Positions 32,825-42,600 of a stretch of 51,629 nt of DNA are shown here, piece by piece; the first letter of the stretch is position 1; every line of letters starts with the position of its first letter. This stretch comes from Treponema zioleckii (GTDB lineage: Bacteria; Spirochaetota; Spirochaetia; Treponematales; Treponemataceae): NCBI RefSeq assembly GCF_014737315.1, contig NZ_JPUF01000023.1:1-51629 (forward strand). Reading direction: 5' to 3'. A program made the translations under genes and the position numbers. The notes below the pieces were generated by a model. The model worked only from the letters and a program-made list of their open reading frames with translations. It was not told the DNA's origin and searched no databases.

Positions 32825-35524
32825 GTGAATTTGATAAATCCTATAAAACTTTTTGGTTCTGAACTTTGTTCTGTTCAAAATCCGTCTGCGTATATTGGTG
32901 GAGAATTTGGGGCAATCGTAAAACATCATGAAGAAAATGATGCTTTGTTTAATTTCTGTATTGCTTTTCCAGATTTGTATGAAATTGGCATGTCGAATCA
33001 GGCGATAAAAATTATTTACAACGGGCTAAATAAAATTGATTCAGTTCGTTGTGAGCGTGTTTTTGCCGTTGAAAAGGACTTTGAAAATCTTCTTGAAAAA
33101 TTTTCGGCTCCGCTATATACGCTTGAGACAGGAATGCCTTTAAATCAGCTTGATATGATTGGCTTTTCGATTGGTTATGAACTCGGAATCACTGGCGCAC
33201 TTTCAATTTTGGAATTGGGAAAAATTCCGCTCCTAAAACGCGACCGTTCTGATTCAGACCCGATTGTTATTGCTGGCGGCTGCGGTGCCACGAATCCAGC
33301 TCCATTTGCAGATTTTTTTGACGCTGTTTTTATTGGTGAAGCAGAAGGCGGCATGTTTGAACTTATCGAAAAACTTTCCAAAATGAAAAAAAATGGAGCC
33401 AGCCGTGCAGAAATAATTCATGAACTTGCTTCTGACAGTCATGTTTGGACTGAAAATATGTCTCGCGAAACTTGTGGTCATGACAAAGCTTTTAGGGCTG
33501 TTTGGTCCGAATTCGGTACGGTTCCCTCGGTTGAATCTTATTTCCCGCTGCCAAATATCAAGCCTGTGCAAGATCACGGGGTTGTGGAGATTATGCGCGG
33601 TTGCCCGAACGGTTGCCGTTTTTGTCATGCTGGCGTGTATTACCGGCCTCAGCGTGCAAAAACCAAACAACTCATTTTTGACGAAGTTGACAAACTCGTT
33701 AATGTTGCTGGGTACCGTGAAATTTCGCTAACGTCGCTTTCTTCGGCTGATTATCCAGACATCGAAAATCTTCTTGATGATTTAAACAGAAAATATAAAA
33801 CCCAAAATGTTTCTTTTCAGCTTCCTTCTTTAAAAGTTAACAGTTTTTCGCTTCCTTTGCTTGAAAAGCTTTCAGAGGTTCGAAAGAGCGGGCTTACTTT
33901 TGCGGTTGAAACTCCAGATGAGGCTTGGCAGCTTCGTCTGAACAAAGAAGTTTACGCTCAGCATCTCGTTGATATAATTCTTGATGCAAAAAAATCGGGG
34001 TGGAACAAAGCAAAATTCTATTTTATGGTCGGACTTCCTTTTCCTGAAACCGATGAAAAAACGGAGGAACAGGCAATCGTTGATTTTATGCTTGATCTTC
34101 AACAAAAAACGAACATTCAGTGCAATGTGAATGTTGGAACGTTCATTCCGAAACCTCATACGGCTTACCAGTGGGTTCGTCAAATTTCGCCAGAAGAATC
34201 GAACAAAAAGCTTTCATATATTCGCGAGCATCTTCCGCGCGGAAAATTCCGTGTAAGCACTCATGATGTTTCTACAAGTTATCTTGAAGGCTTGATTTCA
34301 CGTGGCGACAAAAGGGCTGGAAAAATAATTCTCGCTGCTTACAAGAAGGGCTGTCGTCTTGACGCTTGGGACAATCATCTTCGCGAAAATTTGCGTTATT
34401 GGGACGAAGCTTTTAGCGAGGCCGATTTTGACGTAAAAAATGATATTCTTCACGAGCGTGACAAAAATGAGAGCTTGCCGTGGGATTGCATTTCTCTTGG
34501 ACCTGCAAAGGCATTCTATAAAAAAGAATGGGATTTGAACGAGCAAGAGCGTCTTACAAAAAAATGTATGCCGGATTGTGACCACAAATGCGGTGTTTGC
34601 AATAACAAGACTTGCGTGAACATCGACAACAAGAAAGATGTTCTTGTTGAAAAAGAAAATAAATTTTCTCAAATCCGTCCGGAATTCAATATTCCTGTTA
34701 TGTATCGCGTGATTTTTATGTTCTCAAAGAAAGACGGCGGAGAATTCTTTTCACATCTTAGTCAAATTGAGATATTCAACAGGGCTTTCTTAAAATCGGG
34801 ACTTCCTGTGATTTATACGGCCGGTTTCAATCCTGTTCCTCGTCTTGAATTTGGAACGACACTTTCTTTGGGCATTCAATCCGATGCGGAAGTGGCTTCT
34901 ACAGTTCTTTTTGACCCGATTTCTGAAAATGAATTTATCGCAAAGATGAACGAAAATCTCATAAATTCAATCAGAATAACAAAATGCTTTATTTTCCCGG
35001 TTACGAATCAAAGGCGGCGTGAGTCGTTGAGTACGGCTTTGTGGGGCAGCATTTATGAATATACATTCAAAAACGGTTGTGTTGCGGCTGATTTTTTTGA
35101 TTCGCCTGTTGCAGAGCCGTTTTTGCAGAAAGAAAGTCTGTGTGGTTTTAAAGTTGATTCCGAAAAAAATATTGTGACTGCAAAGTTGCTTTTTCAAAAA
35201 GACCGACCTTTCCGAAACGCTCTCGAAGAATTTTTTGGAAAGAAAATTTATGAAATCGTTTCGATAAGAAAATTACAGACTCTTGCAAAACCTGACGTTA
35301 TTGGTTGGACGCCGGAAATTAATGCGGAATACCAAAAAAATCTTGATGATATGACAGACCATGCAGAAATGAAAAAAATCAACGCACGTTTTAAAAAGCG
35401 AATTGTTAGGGCAGAAGATATCGTTGCCGGCGAAGAGGCGATTGATTTTTTTGATTTGTATAAAAAAATCGCGCTCGTGAATGCTGCACTTATAAAACAG
35501 CGCGAGGAAAGACAAAAAATGTAG
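32825..35524 (+). CDS. Radical SAM protein with C-terminal DUF2344 (TIGR03960/TIGR03936-like)
   Basis: An approximately 900-residue fusion. The N-terminal B12-binding-like region (about 1-230) leads to the radical SAM cluster motif C-P-N-G-C-R-F-C (about 259-266). A TIM-barrel core follows, then the DUF2344 domain from about residue 625, beginning near YRVIFMFSKKDGG. A cysteine cluster (C-x3-C-x3-C-x2-C, around 575-595) sits between the halves. The family's substrate is not established. The GTG at 32825 is favoured because GGTGAG lies just upstream; TTG 32813 and GTG 32816 are in-frame alternatives. It is the last gene of the mre operon, a linkage worth noting. Confidence 0.82.
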   Translation: MNLINPIKLFGSELCSVQNPSAYIGGEFGAIVKHHEENDALFNFCIAFPDLYEIGMSNQAIKIIYNGLNKIDSVRCERVFAVEKDFENLLEKFSAPLYTLETGMPLNQLDMIGFSIGYELGITGALSILELGKIPLLKRDRSDSDPIVIAGGCGATNPAPFADFFDAVFIGEAEGGMFELIEKLSKMKKNGASRAEIIHELASDSHVWTENMSRETCGHDKAFRAVWSEFGTVPSVESYFPLPNIKPVQDHGVVEIMRGCPNGCRFCHAGVYYRPQRAKTKQLIFDEVDKLVNVAGYREISLTSLSSADYPDIENLLDDLNRKYKTQNVSFQLPSLKVNSFSLPLLEKLSEVRKSGLTFAVETPDEAWQLRLNKEVYAQHLVDIILDAKKSGWNKAKFYFMVGLPFPETDEKTEEQAIVDFMLDLQQKTNIQCNVNVGTFIPKPHTAYQWVRQISPEESNKKLSYIREHLPRGKFRVSTHDVSTSYLEGLISRGDKRAGKIILAAYKKGCRLDAWDNHLRENLRYWDEAFSEADFDVKNDILHERDKNESLPWDCISLGPAKAFYKKEWDLNEQERLTKKCMPDCDHKCGVCNNKTCVNIDNKKDVLVEKENKFSQIRPEFNIPVMYRVIFMFSKKDGGEFFSHLSQIEIFNRAFLKSGLPVIYTAGFNPVPRLEFGTTLSLGIQSDAEVASTVLFDPISENEFIAKMNENLINSIRITKCFIFPVTNQRRRESLSTALWGSIYEYTFKNGCVAADFFDSPVAEPFLQKESLCGFKVDSEKNIVTAKLLFQKDRPFRNALEEFFGKKIYEIVSIRKLQTLAKPDVIGWTPEINAEYQKNLDDMTDHAEMKKINARFKKRIVRAEDIVAGEEAIDFFDLYKKIALVNAALIKQREERQKM

Positions 35525-35572
35525 AAATATTTCGATTGGTGTTCAAGATTCATATCAGAATAGCAAATTCTG

Positions 35573-35581
35573 TGCTATAAT
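35573..35581 (+). promoter_or_regulatory. Extended -10 before yicC
   Basis: TGCTATAAT, a TGn-type extended -10, 100 bp before yicC. The -35 is weak. The first part of the leader is AT-rich with no visible regulatory fold. Confidence 0.45.
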
Positions 35582-35680
35582 AAAAATATCTCTAAAAACT
35601 TGAATTTGTGGTTCTTTTAGAGTTTTTATAAATAGTCTTAAATATTTCTGAATAATTAGTTTTTGTAGTTGGAGAAAATT

Positions 35681-36550
35681 ATGAATTCAATGACAGGTTA
35701 CGGCTTTAAGGAAACAGTCGTACAAAATACACAGATAAGTGTTGAGATAAAGTCTGTAAACAATAGGTTTCTTGATTTAAATATAAACTTACCGTCTTTT
35801 TTAAATCCGCTTGAGTTAAAACTTAGAAAAATTGTTGCTGAAAAAATTGTGCGCGGCAAAGTTGATTTGACTATTCGCGTAAAAGATATGAATTCTACAG
35901 CGCATGTTACGCCAGATCCGCTTGCTGCAAAAATGTATTATGATGCGATTTTGTCAATTTCAAAGGAACTTGGCAAAAAAACTGAAGAAATTCCGCTTTC
36001 GCTCATCGTAAATCAAGAAGGCGTATTGAATATCACGCATGATTATAACGCTGAGTTGTATTGGGAAAAAATAGCGCCAGTTTTTGACGAAGTGTTTGAA
36101 CAATTTATTGCGGATAGAAAGCGAGAGGGTGAGAATCTCAAAAAGGATTTGCTTTTAAAACTTGATACTCTTGATAGTTGTGCTGCTTTCTTTAAAGAAT
36201 GGCAACCGAAAATGGAGCAGAAGTTTAAGGAACAAATTACGGCAAAATTTACGGAGCTTTTGGGCGACCATGTTGATGAAAACAGAATTATGGCGGAAGT
36301 GGCCGCGATGCTCGTAAAATATACGATAAATGAGGAAATTGTTCGCTTGCACAGCCACCTTTCAAATTTACGAAAAGAATTTTTGGAAAATCCGACTCCT
36401 GGCAAACGAATTGATTTTATTTGTCAGGAGACGAACCGAGAGATTAATACAATCGGTTCAAAAAATCAGTTTACCGAAGTCGGTGCGATGGTCATTAATG
36501 CGAAGGATGCACTGGAGAATATTCGGGAGCAAGCTAAAAATGTGGAATAA
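35681..36550 (+). CDS. yicC: YicC/YloC-family endoribonuclease
   Basis: A 289-residue soluble protein of the YicC family. It begins MNSMTGYG, shows VEIKSVNNRFLDLN and has the highly conserved C-terminal block RIDFICQETNREINTIGSK. The YicC/YloC family is known for ribonuclease activity and an effect on small-RNA turnover; I infer the same here. An upstream TTG at 35669 is in frame, but GGAG lies just before the ATG at 35681 and the family begins with MTGYG or a close variant. A promoter-like TGCTATAAT lies upstream. Confidence 0.88.
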   Translation: MNSMTGYGFKETVVQNTQISVEIKSVNNRFLDLNINLPSFLNPLELKLRKIVAEKIVRGKVDLTIRVKDMNSTAHVTPDPLAAKMYYDAILSISKELGKKTEEIPLSLIVNQEGVLNITHDYNAELYWEKIAPVFDEVFEQFIADRKREGENLKKDLLLKLDTLDSCAAFFKEWQPKMEQKFKEQITAKFTELLGDHVDENRIMAEVAAMLVKYTINEEIVRLHSHLSNLRKEFLENPTPGKRIDFICQETNREINTIGSKNQFTEVGAMVINAKDALENIREQAKNVE

Positions 36551-36605
36551 GAATCCGTTGGTCGGGCGTTCTAAAACAGACAAACTTCCTGACTATATGG
36601 ATTAA
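36540..36605 (+). CDS. Possible 21-residue ORF overlapping the yicC end
   Basis: ATG at 36540, inside the yicC stop region, reads 21 codons to TAA at 36603-36605 with GGGAG about 11 nt upstream. The residues are W-N-K-N-P-L-V-G-R-S-K-T-D-K-L-P-D-Y-M-D after the initial Met. I do not recognise it. It could be chance; see findings. Confidence 0.2.
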   Translation: MWNKNPLVGRSKTDKLPDYMD

Positions 36606-36660
36606 GAATGATATTTGTTTTATTCTTATATTATTTATTGAACATAATTTTGGAGATTAT

Positions 36661-37224
36661 ATGCCGGACTATAAAATTAAAAATGGCAGAGAACTTAGAA
36701 TAGCTATCAGTGGAAAATCTGGTTGTGGAAATACGACCGTTAGCACAATGCTTGCAGAAAAACTTGGAATCAAGCTTATAAATTATACATTCAGACAACT
36801 TGCTGCAGAGAAGGGACTTACTCTTGCAGAGGTTATTGAAAATGCAAAAAATGATGATTCGTATGATGTTTATGTTGATACTCATCAGGTAGAACTCGCA
36901 AAAAAAGAATCTTGCGTTCTTGGTAGCCGTCTTGCAATTTGGATGCTTAAAGATGCGGATTTAAAAGTTTATCTTATTGCCAGTGATGATACTCGTGCGA
37001 AAAGAATCTTAAATCGCGAGGGTGGCGACTTGCAGCAGATAAAGGATTTTACCGCTATGAGAGACCGGGAGGATTCTGCCCGATATATGAAGCTTTACCA
37101 AATTGACAACAGCGAATATGAATTTGCTGACCTCAAAATTGATACTGCGACAAAAACTCCAGAAATGATTGTTGAAATGATTATTTCTTATTTGGAAAAA
37201 GCAAGTTTTATAGAAAAAATATAA
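36661..37224 (+). CDS. cmk: Cytidylate kinase, archaeal/spirochaete-type
   Basis: Phosphorylates CMP and dCMP in the cytoplasm. The 187 residues have the P-loop region ISGKSGCGNTTVS (about 16-28) and GSRLAIWMLKDADLKVYL, with AKRILNREGGDLQQI as the lid. The GxxGxGNT type P-loop and short length place it with the smaller archaeal-type cytidylate kinases rather than the 220-residue E. coli Cmk. GGAG precedes the ATG. A second, different cytidylate-kinase-like gene is at 48013. Confidence 0.85.
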   Translation: MPDYKIKNGRELRIAISGKSGCGNTTVSTMLAEKLGIKLINYTFRQLAAEKGLTLAEVIENAKNDDSYDVYVDTHQVELAKKESCVLGSRLAIWMLKDADLKVYLIASDDTRAKRILNREGGDLQQIKDFTAMRDREDSARYMKLYQIDNSEYEFADLKIDTATKTPEMIVEMIISYLEKASFIEKI

Positions 37225-37232
37225 TTTTTCTA

Positions 37233-37261
37233 TTGACTAATCTTTGTACTTATGTTATATT
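37233..37261 (+). promoter_or_regulatory. tRNA-Glu promoter
   Basis: TTGACT, a 17-nt spacer and TATATT. The leader before the tRNA holds a short hairpin TTGAC-ATAA-GTCAA. Confidence 0.75.
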
Positions 37262-37293
37262 ACTGAACGTTGATTGACATAAGTCAAACAGAT

Positions 37294-37365
37294 GTCTCCT
37301 TCGTCTAGTGGTTAGGACATCGGGTTTTCATCCCGACAACAGCAGTTCAATTCTGCTAGGAGATG
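37294..37365 (+). tRNA. tRNA-Glu(TTC)
   Basis: Acceptor GTCTCCT pairs with AGGAGAT, the first pair being G-T. Anticodon TTC in CGGGT-TTTCAT-CCCG, T-arm AGCAG-TTCAATT-CTGCT with the standard TTC loop. CCA is not encoded. Confidence 0.92.
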
Positions 37366-37367
37366 GT

Positions 37368-37399
37368 AAAGCTCTGAATTTTTTTTCAGAGCTTTTTTT
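37368..37399. terminator. tRNA-Glu terminator, shared with the zinc-ribbon gene
   Basis: AAAGCTCTGAA pairs with TTCAGAGCTTT and is flanked by T runs (+) and A runs (-), so it can terminate transcription from both sides. Its last bases meet the end of the tail of the minus-strand gene (stop at 37398-37400). Confidence 0.82.
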
Positions 37400-37765
37400 A
37401 TTTTGTAATGCTTTTATAAGCTAAAAAACATAGTCCTAGAAGTGCAAACACGATTATTAGTATAAATCGTTTTGGCAATTCTCCGTCGTCAATGTTCGCA
37501 TTTCCTGATTTTGAATCAATTGCCGAAATAAATTTTTTTTGGTTGCTCTCGAAATGTGATTCTTTTCTTTATAAGTTTTTCCGTTTTTCCCAGGAATAGC
37601 GTAACCGCAGTTTGGACAACCGTTCTTGAACTTTTCGTTAGAACCCGTAAGACCACAAACTGGACAACGCACTGAAGAGAAAAATCTGCCGCAATGACGG
37701 CAAAATTTAGAATTTGCAGGAACTTCTGCCCCGCAACTTTCACAAAAGAACTTGGCTGTACTCAT
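37398..37765 (-). CDS. Zinc-ribbon protein with frameshifted C-terminal membrane tail
   Basis: The intact ORF (37457-37765) has two small zinc ribbons, C-x2-C then C-x2-C twice (CESC, CRHC; CPVC, CPNC), then a basic linker. It then ends in 25 residues that look out of frame. On the same strand one base over, 37540 to 37398 encodes a coherent tail with DDGELPKR and a hydrophobic run FILIIVFALLGLCFLAY, ending in TAA. The two frames meet in an A8 run (37533-37540 on the + strand). With nine A the product would be about 121 residues, a tail-anchored zinc-ribbon protein. Assembly error, phase switching or ribosomal slippage are possible; see findings. It is not known what it binds. Confidence 0.6.
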
Positions 37766-37779
37766 TTTTGCTTATTTGC

Positions 37780-38661
37780 CTATTTTTTTATTGAAAGAAT
37801 GATTTTTTCATTATCTTTTGCGATAACTTCCGCAGTTACGGACGACAAATCTTCGTCCGTTTTTAACGAAGCAACGTCGATTTTTGTTCCTGGAGAGAGT
37901 GTCGCAACGAGTGAAGGAATATCTGGTGTAAATTCCAGCGTTTCCCCGTTGTAATTTCTGGCGGTTCCCGAAATCATTGCAAGTGTAATCGGGTTCGTGA
38001 ATACGAATGAGCAATGAATTGCAGGTTTTTCCTCAGTTTTGTTTTCTGTTGCTTCCATAATTGCACCTTCTTTCGATGTATTTATATTGTTTGCATTGTG
38101 AATTCCAAAAAAATCATTTTCGTCTAATTCTTTTTTAATTGCGGCTTCTTCTTTTTTTAATTCATCTGGTAAATCGCTTTCTTCATCTTCGTTTTTAGGA
38201 ATCGAAAGCAATTTATTTACAGTCGTAATGCCGTCTTCCTCGTCAATTTGGGAATTTTTTTCCTGCGGATTTTGCTCGGAAGATTGGTTTACCGAATCAC
38301 GTTTTGCTTCAAGTATTTTCTTAAAGCCTTCAAGCCCTTCCTCAGAAGTGGAGTAAAACACGCCTCTAATGTGAAGAGCTTTTGCTTTATTTTTTTCGTC
38401 ATCCGAAAAATCTAAATTTGCATACAAGATGATTTCGGGTAACTGTTTTTTGAAGATAGTTGATGTGTATTGAACTAAAGTTTTCCAATGCCGAGGATAG
38501 TCTTTTGCACTAATTACGATAAGGTGCGGAGAAATTTCTTCAATGTTATCCAATGCTTTTAAGAGCCATCGATAGACAATAACATCGTATCCCTCGCTTG
38601 TAAGAATATTTGTGATTCCATCGATGACTTCTTCATTTTCAGCTATCAGAAGAGCTTTCAT
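37780..38661 (-). CDS. Pseudo-receiver protein of unknown function
   Basis: The 293 residues start with a response-regulator-like fold (about 1-120): MKALLIAENEEVIDGI at the acidic end and alternating beta-strands (HLIVISA, EIILYA). The usual phospho-acceptor Asp after beta 3 appears replaced (LIVISAKD), so phosphorylation seems unlikely. A Glu/Asp/Lys-rich linker (about 120-205) and a C-terminal beta-rich domain (about 210-293, HCSFVFTNPITLAMISGTARNY) follow, perhaps PilZ-like, though its RxxxR motif is not seen. There is no DNA-binding domain. It is followed 14 nt on by the zinc-ribbon gene and preceded by the secreted protein; all three run in the same direction. Confidence 0.65.
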   Translation of the reverse strand: MKALLIAENEEVIDGITNILTSEGYDVIVYRWLLKALDNIEEISPHLIVISAKDYPRHWKTLVQYTSTIFKKQLPEIILYANLDFSDDEKNKAKALHIRGVFYSTSEEGLEGFKKILEAKRDSVNQSSEQNPQEKNSQIDEEDGITTVNKLLSIPKNEDEESDLPDELKKEEAAIKKELDENDFFGIHNANNINTSKEGAIMEATENKTEEKPAIHCSFVFTNPITLAMISGTARNYNGETLEFTPDIPSLVATLSPGTKIDVASLKTDEDLSSVTAEVIAKDNEKIILSIKK

Positions 38662-38664
38662 TAT

Positions 38665-39639
38665 TTATTTTTCTGTTCCTAAATTCTCAACAGTATAGTC
38701 ATAAATCTGCCAAATTCCGTCGCGCTGACGAACCTTGTATGTAAATCGCTTTTTTTCTTTGAATGTTGGATATGTGAACCATTCAATAACTTTTACTTCG
38801 CCGTTTGTTGCAGAATAAGAAGTTTTTTCAATTTCGAATGTCTCTGGAACAGCTACGATGTCCTGATCAATTCTGTTCTGCATCAAATCTGTTTTGTAAG
38901 CTTCAACCATTCGTCTTCGTTCGTCTGCGGAAGCATTTCTGAATCTGCGGGCTGTGTCTGCATTTCTTATCAACATTTCCTGCAAGTCCATATAGAGAAA
39001 ATATTGATCCCAGAGTGAACGCTGTCGTGCAACGATTGTCTGCTCAATAACTTTGTCTGGCGAGATAGACTCTGGCTTTAAGATTGAGCCGGTTTTTGCT
39101 TCTACAGGAATTGATGTAGAAGATGCTGCTGATGGAGCCGGACGAATATCGATGCTAAGTCTGTTTGACGTAAGTTCGAGTTTGCGTGATTTATACAATT
39201 CTGGGTAGAAAACTGCCTCAAAATAGTAAACAGATGGCTCATCGAAAGAAATGTAATTTTTTACGTTTTCGATGAATGAGTATGATTCACCAGGTTCAAT
39301 TGCAATTTCTCTAAAATAAACAGTCTGGTTTGTAGAGCGTTTTTTAATCAAATCTTTTGTTTGAGCGAGTGCAGTGTTTTTTAATGTGTAAGCTTCAAAA
39401 TCAACGCTGAACATTCGGTCATCGGCAAGTTTGAATCTTAGAGTCTCCGTTCCATTATTTACAATGGAAACGTTTACGTTTACAGGATTATCTGCTGCAC
39501 TTGCAGTGTTATACATTGTTCTGTCAGAAAATTTGATAACGACTGAAGCCTTTGAAAAATCCTGAGTTGATGTCTGTGCAGTTGCAAACTGTGCAAACAA
39601 TGCAAAAGTTGATATAATTGCTAGTAAAGTACGTTTCAA
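38665..39639 (-). CDS. Secreted protein of unknown function
   Basis: A Sec signal peptide (about 1-21, hydrophobic IISTFALFAQF, cleavage after A-T-A) and no lipobox Cys. The mature part begins with a beta-sandwich-like segment (residues about 30-170, with VNVNVSIVNNGTETLRFKL) and a C-terminal helical/beta part (TARRFRNASADERRRMVEAYK; RFTYKVRQRDGIWQIYDYT). It is a 324-residue periplasmic protein of Treponema type that I do not recognise. The pseudo-receiver gene begins 3 nt after it. It diverges from mfd. Confidence 0.65.
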   Translation of the reverse strand: MKRTLLAIISTFALFAQFATAQTSTQDFSKASVVIKFSDRTMYNTASAADNPVNVNVSIVNNGTETLRFKLADDRMFSVDFEAYTLKNTALAQTKDLIKKRSTNQTVYFREIAIEPGESYSFIENVKNYISFDEPSVYYFEAVFYPELYKSRKLELTSNRLSIDIRPAPSAASSTSIPVEAKTGSILKPESISPDKVIEQTIVARQRSLWDQYFLYMDLQEMLIRNADTARRFRNASADERRRMVEAYKTDLMQNRIDQDIVAVPETFEIEKTSYSATNGEVKVIEWFTYPTFKEKKRFTYKVRQRDGIWQIYDYTVENLGTEK

Positions 39640-39698
39640 TGCTTTCTCCTGCGCACATGTAAGTGCACTTTTTTATATTTTAGTATCGGACGATTCTC

Positions 39699-42600
39699 AT
39701 GAAATCATTATCTTCAAATTATTTAAATCCAATAACGGATTCTTGGACAGAATTTAAATCTATAGCGAAAGAACTTTTGGCTTCTAATTCTGAGGGTAAA
39801 AAAACTTTTCCAGTTGAAATTGAAGGACTGCACGGAGCTTCTACAAGTTTTTTTTACGGCAAATTATATAGAAGAAATCAGAAATAAAATTCTTTCAGAC
39901 CTTCAATATAACGCGACTGGCCGGTATTCTCAATCTCAGCAAAAAGATGGCTTGCCGTCGAGTGCGATGTCGATGGACACAGCGATTGTTGTTTCTTCCG
40001 AAAAGGAAGCGAATGAGATAAAAGACGATTTTACGACGGCTTTTGATGATAATGTTGAAATTTCGATTTTTCCGTGGTGGGGAATTGTGCCGTACAGAGC
40101 TGCGTCGCCTTCATCGGCGGTGTTTGGTCAACGTGCGGGCGTGCTTGCAAAAATGGCGGTGCGCGAAAGAGTTTTGACGGCGCAGACTAAGCCTAGAATT
40201 TTCATCATAAATCAACGTTCACTTCAAACTCCAGTTCCATCTCCAGAGTATATGCGCTCTGTGATTTTTACGCTCAAAAAAGGGCAGCAGATTGATCCTT
40301 CGGAACTTTCTGAAACGCTTTCGTATTTGGGGTACATCCGCGTTCCAAAAGTCGGCGTGCCTGGCGAATTTACGCTCCGCGGCGAAGTTCTCGATATTTT
40401 TACGCCAGAAGATTCTTTGCCGACTCGCGTGAATTTTGATTTTGATGAAATCGGGCAGATAAAATCATTTGATCCAGAAACTCAATCCACGACCAACGTA
40501 AAAGAAAATCTGCTCATTTATCCAATGAAGGAAGTTATTTGGGATGAAGAACTCATAAACACGCTTGAAGAAAAATTCAACGAGCTTGAAAATGAAGATA
40601 CGCTTCTTTCAAAAAATTCGAATCAAGTTGAATTGCAACTGACTGAGCAGGCGATAAAGGCTAAAGCAAAATTGCTCGATGATTTGCGCACAAAAGGCGA
40701 GAGCGAGGGCGAGGAATTTTTTTATCCTGTTATTTGGGACAAAAAATATTCCGTTTTGGATTATTTACCGGAAGAGACGACGGTTTTTTATTTTGGTTTT
40801 GACCGACTCAAAAACGCGCAGGAAAATTTTAACCGTGAGTATGCAGGAATGTATCGAAAGGCTCGTTTGGAATTCCCTGTTTTTTCTCCGTCAAAAATGC
40901 TTATTCCATTTGATGAAGTGTTAAAAATCCATGCTCGCTCGATTCTTTTTAGAACACTGCATACGGACGGAAGCTCGGAGCAATTTGAAAATGATGGCGA
41001 GAACACTCAGGTTGAAAAAATCAAAATTGACTGTGAGCCGTCGAGAAGTTTTTTTGGAAACATCAATTACTTAAAAGAGCAAATTGAAAATTTTCAGGGC
41101 GACGGCTGGAAAATTTATATTTATGCCGACAACACGAATCAGGCTCTTCGAATCAACGAGATTCTAAAGGAATTTACCGAAAAATCAGAAAGTTTTAATG
41201 AAAAAATCAAAGAAAATTCAAAAAAAGGACTTCCGTGCTTTCCGCTTACGATTTACCCGATGGCGATTTCGGGCGGATTCGGAATTCCTGAGAGCAAAGT
41301 TCTCGTAATTCAGGAAAACGAGATTTTTGGCAGACGAAAACACGTTCCAAAAAGCATTCACCACGCAAAAAGTGAGGCAATCGACACATTTGTCGAACTT
41401 AATCCGGGCGATTACGTTGTTCACGCAAATTATGGAATTGGAATTTTCCGTGGAATTCAGCGCGTAAAAACGATGGGGCTTGAGCGAGATTACATCAAAC
41501 TTGAATATGCCGACGAGGAATTCGCTTTCGTTCCGCTTGAGCAGGTTAACCTCGTTCAGCGTTACATTGGAAATGAAGGAAATAACCCGCGAATCGACAC
41601 TATTGGAAGCAAAAACTGGGAGAATCGCAAAAATAAAGTTAAAAAAGCGGTTGAGGATTTGGCTGAAAAACTTATCGCTCTTTACAGCCGGCGAAAAGCG
41701 AGCCGAGGATTCCCGTTTCCGAAGGACAGCGAATGGCAGACTGCGTTCGAGGCGGCTTTTCCTTACGAGGATACGCCTGACCAATACAATGTTACGCTTG
41801 AAATCAAAAAGGACATGGAAAAGCCTGTTCCGATGGACAGACTCGTTTGCGGCGATGTTGGTTACGGAAAAACCGAGGTTGCCATGCGGGCCGCATTTAA
41901 GGCTGTTATGGGCGGAAAACAGGTCGCATTTCTTGCTCCGACCACGATTCTTGCGGAGCAGCATTATGAAACCTGCGTTGAGCGATTTGCGAACTTTCCT
42001 GTGACGATTGCGCAGCTTAGCCGGTTCATAACGCCAACCGAACAGAAAAAAATCCTCGCAAAGCTTGAAAAGGGCGAGATTGACATTCTCGTGGGCACCC
42101 ACCGAATAATTCAAAAAGACGTAAAGTTCCGTGATTTGGGTTTGATGATTATTGACGAGGAACAGCGATTCGGCGTAAAAGACAAAGAAAAACTAAAAAC
42201 CCTCAAAGCCAACATTGATTCCCTTGCGATGAGCGCGACTCCGATTCCGCGAACGCTGCACATGAGTCTTTTGAAAATCCGCGACATGAGTCTTTTGACC
42301 ACGCCGCCGCAGACAAGGAAGCCGATTGAGACGATTGTTGACGAATACACTGACGAACGCGTGGCACAGGCAATCAGGCGTGAAGTGGAGCGGGGCGGCC
42401 AGGTTTTTTATTTGCATAACCGCGTGGAAACTTTGCAAGAAACTTGCCGAAAGCTCGAAAAAATTGTTCCTGAGATGATGATTGACTTTGCCCACGGTCA
42501 GATGAGCGTAGACGAACTTGACGACATTTTTAGACGATTTAAAATGGGCGGATTCCACGTTTTGGTTGCCACGACGATTATCGAAAACGGAATCGATATT

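Noticed and set aside
41218-42114. 298-residue ORF antisense to mfd
   Set aside because: Shadow of the mfd coding strand; no recognisable domain.
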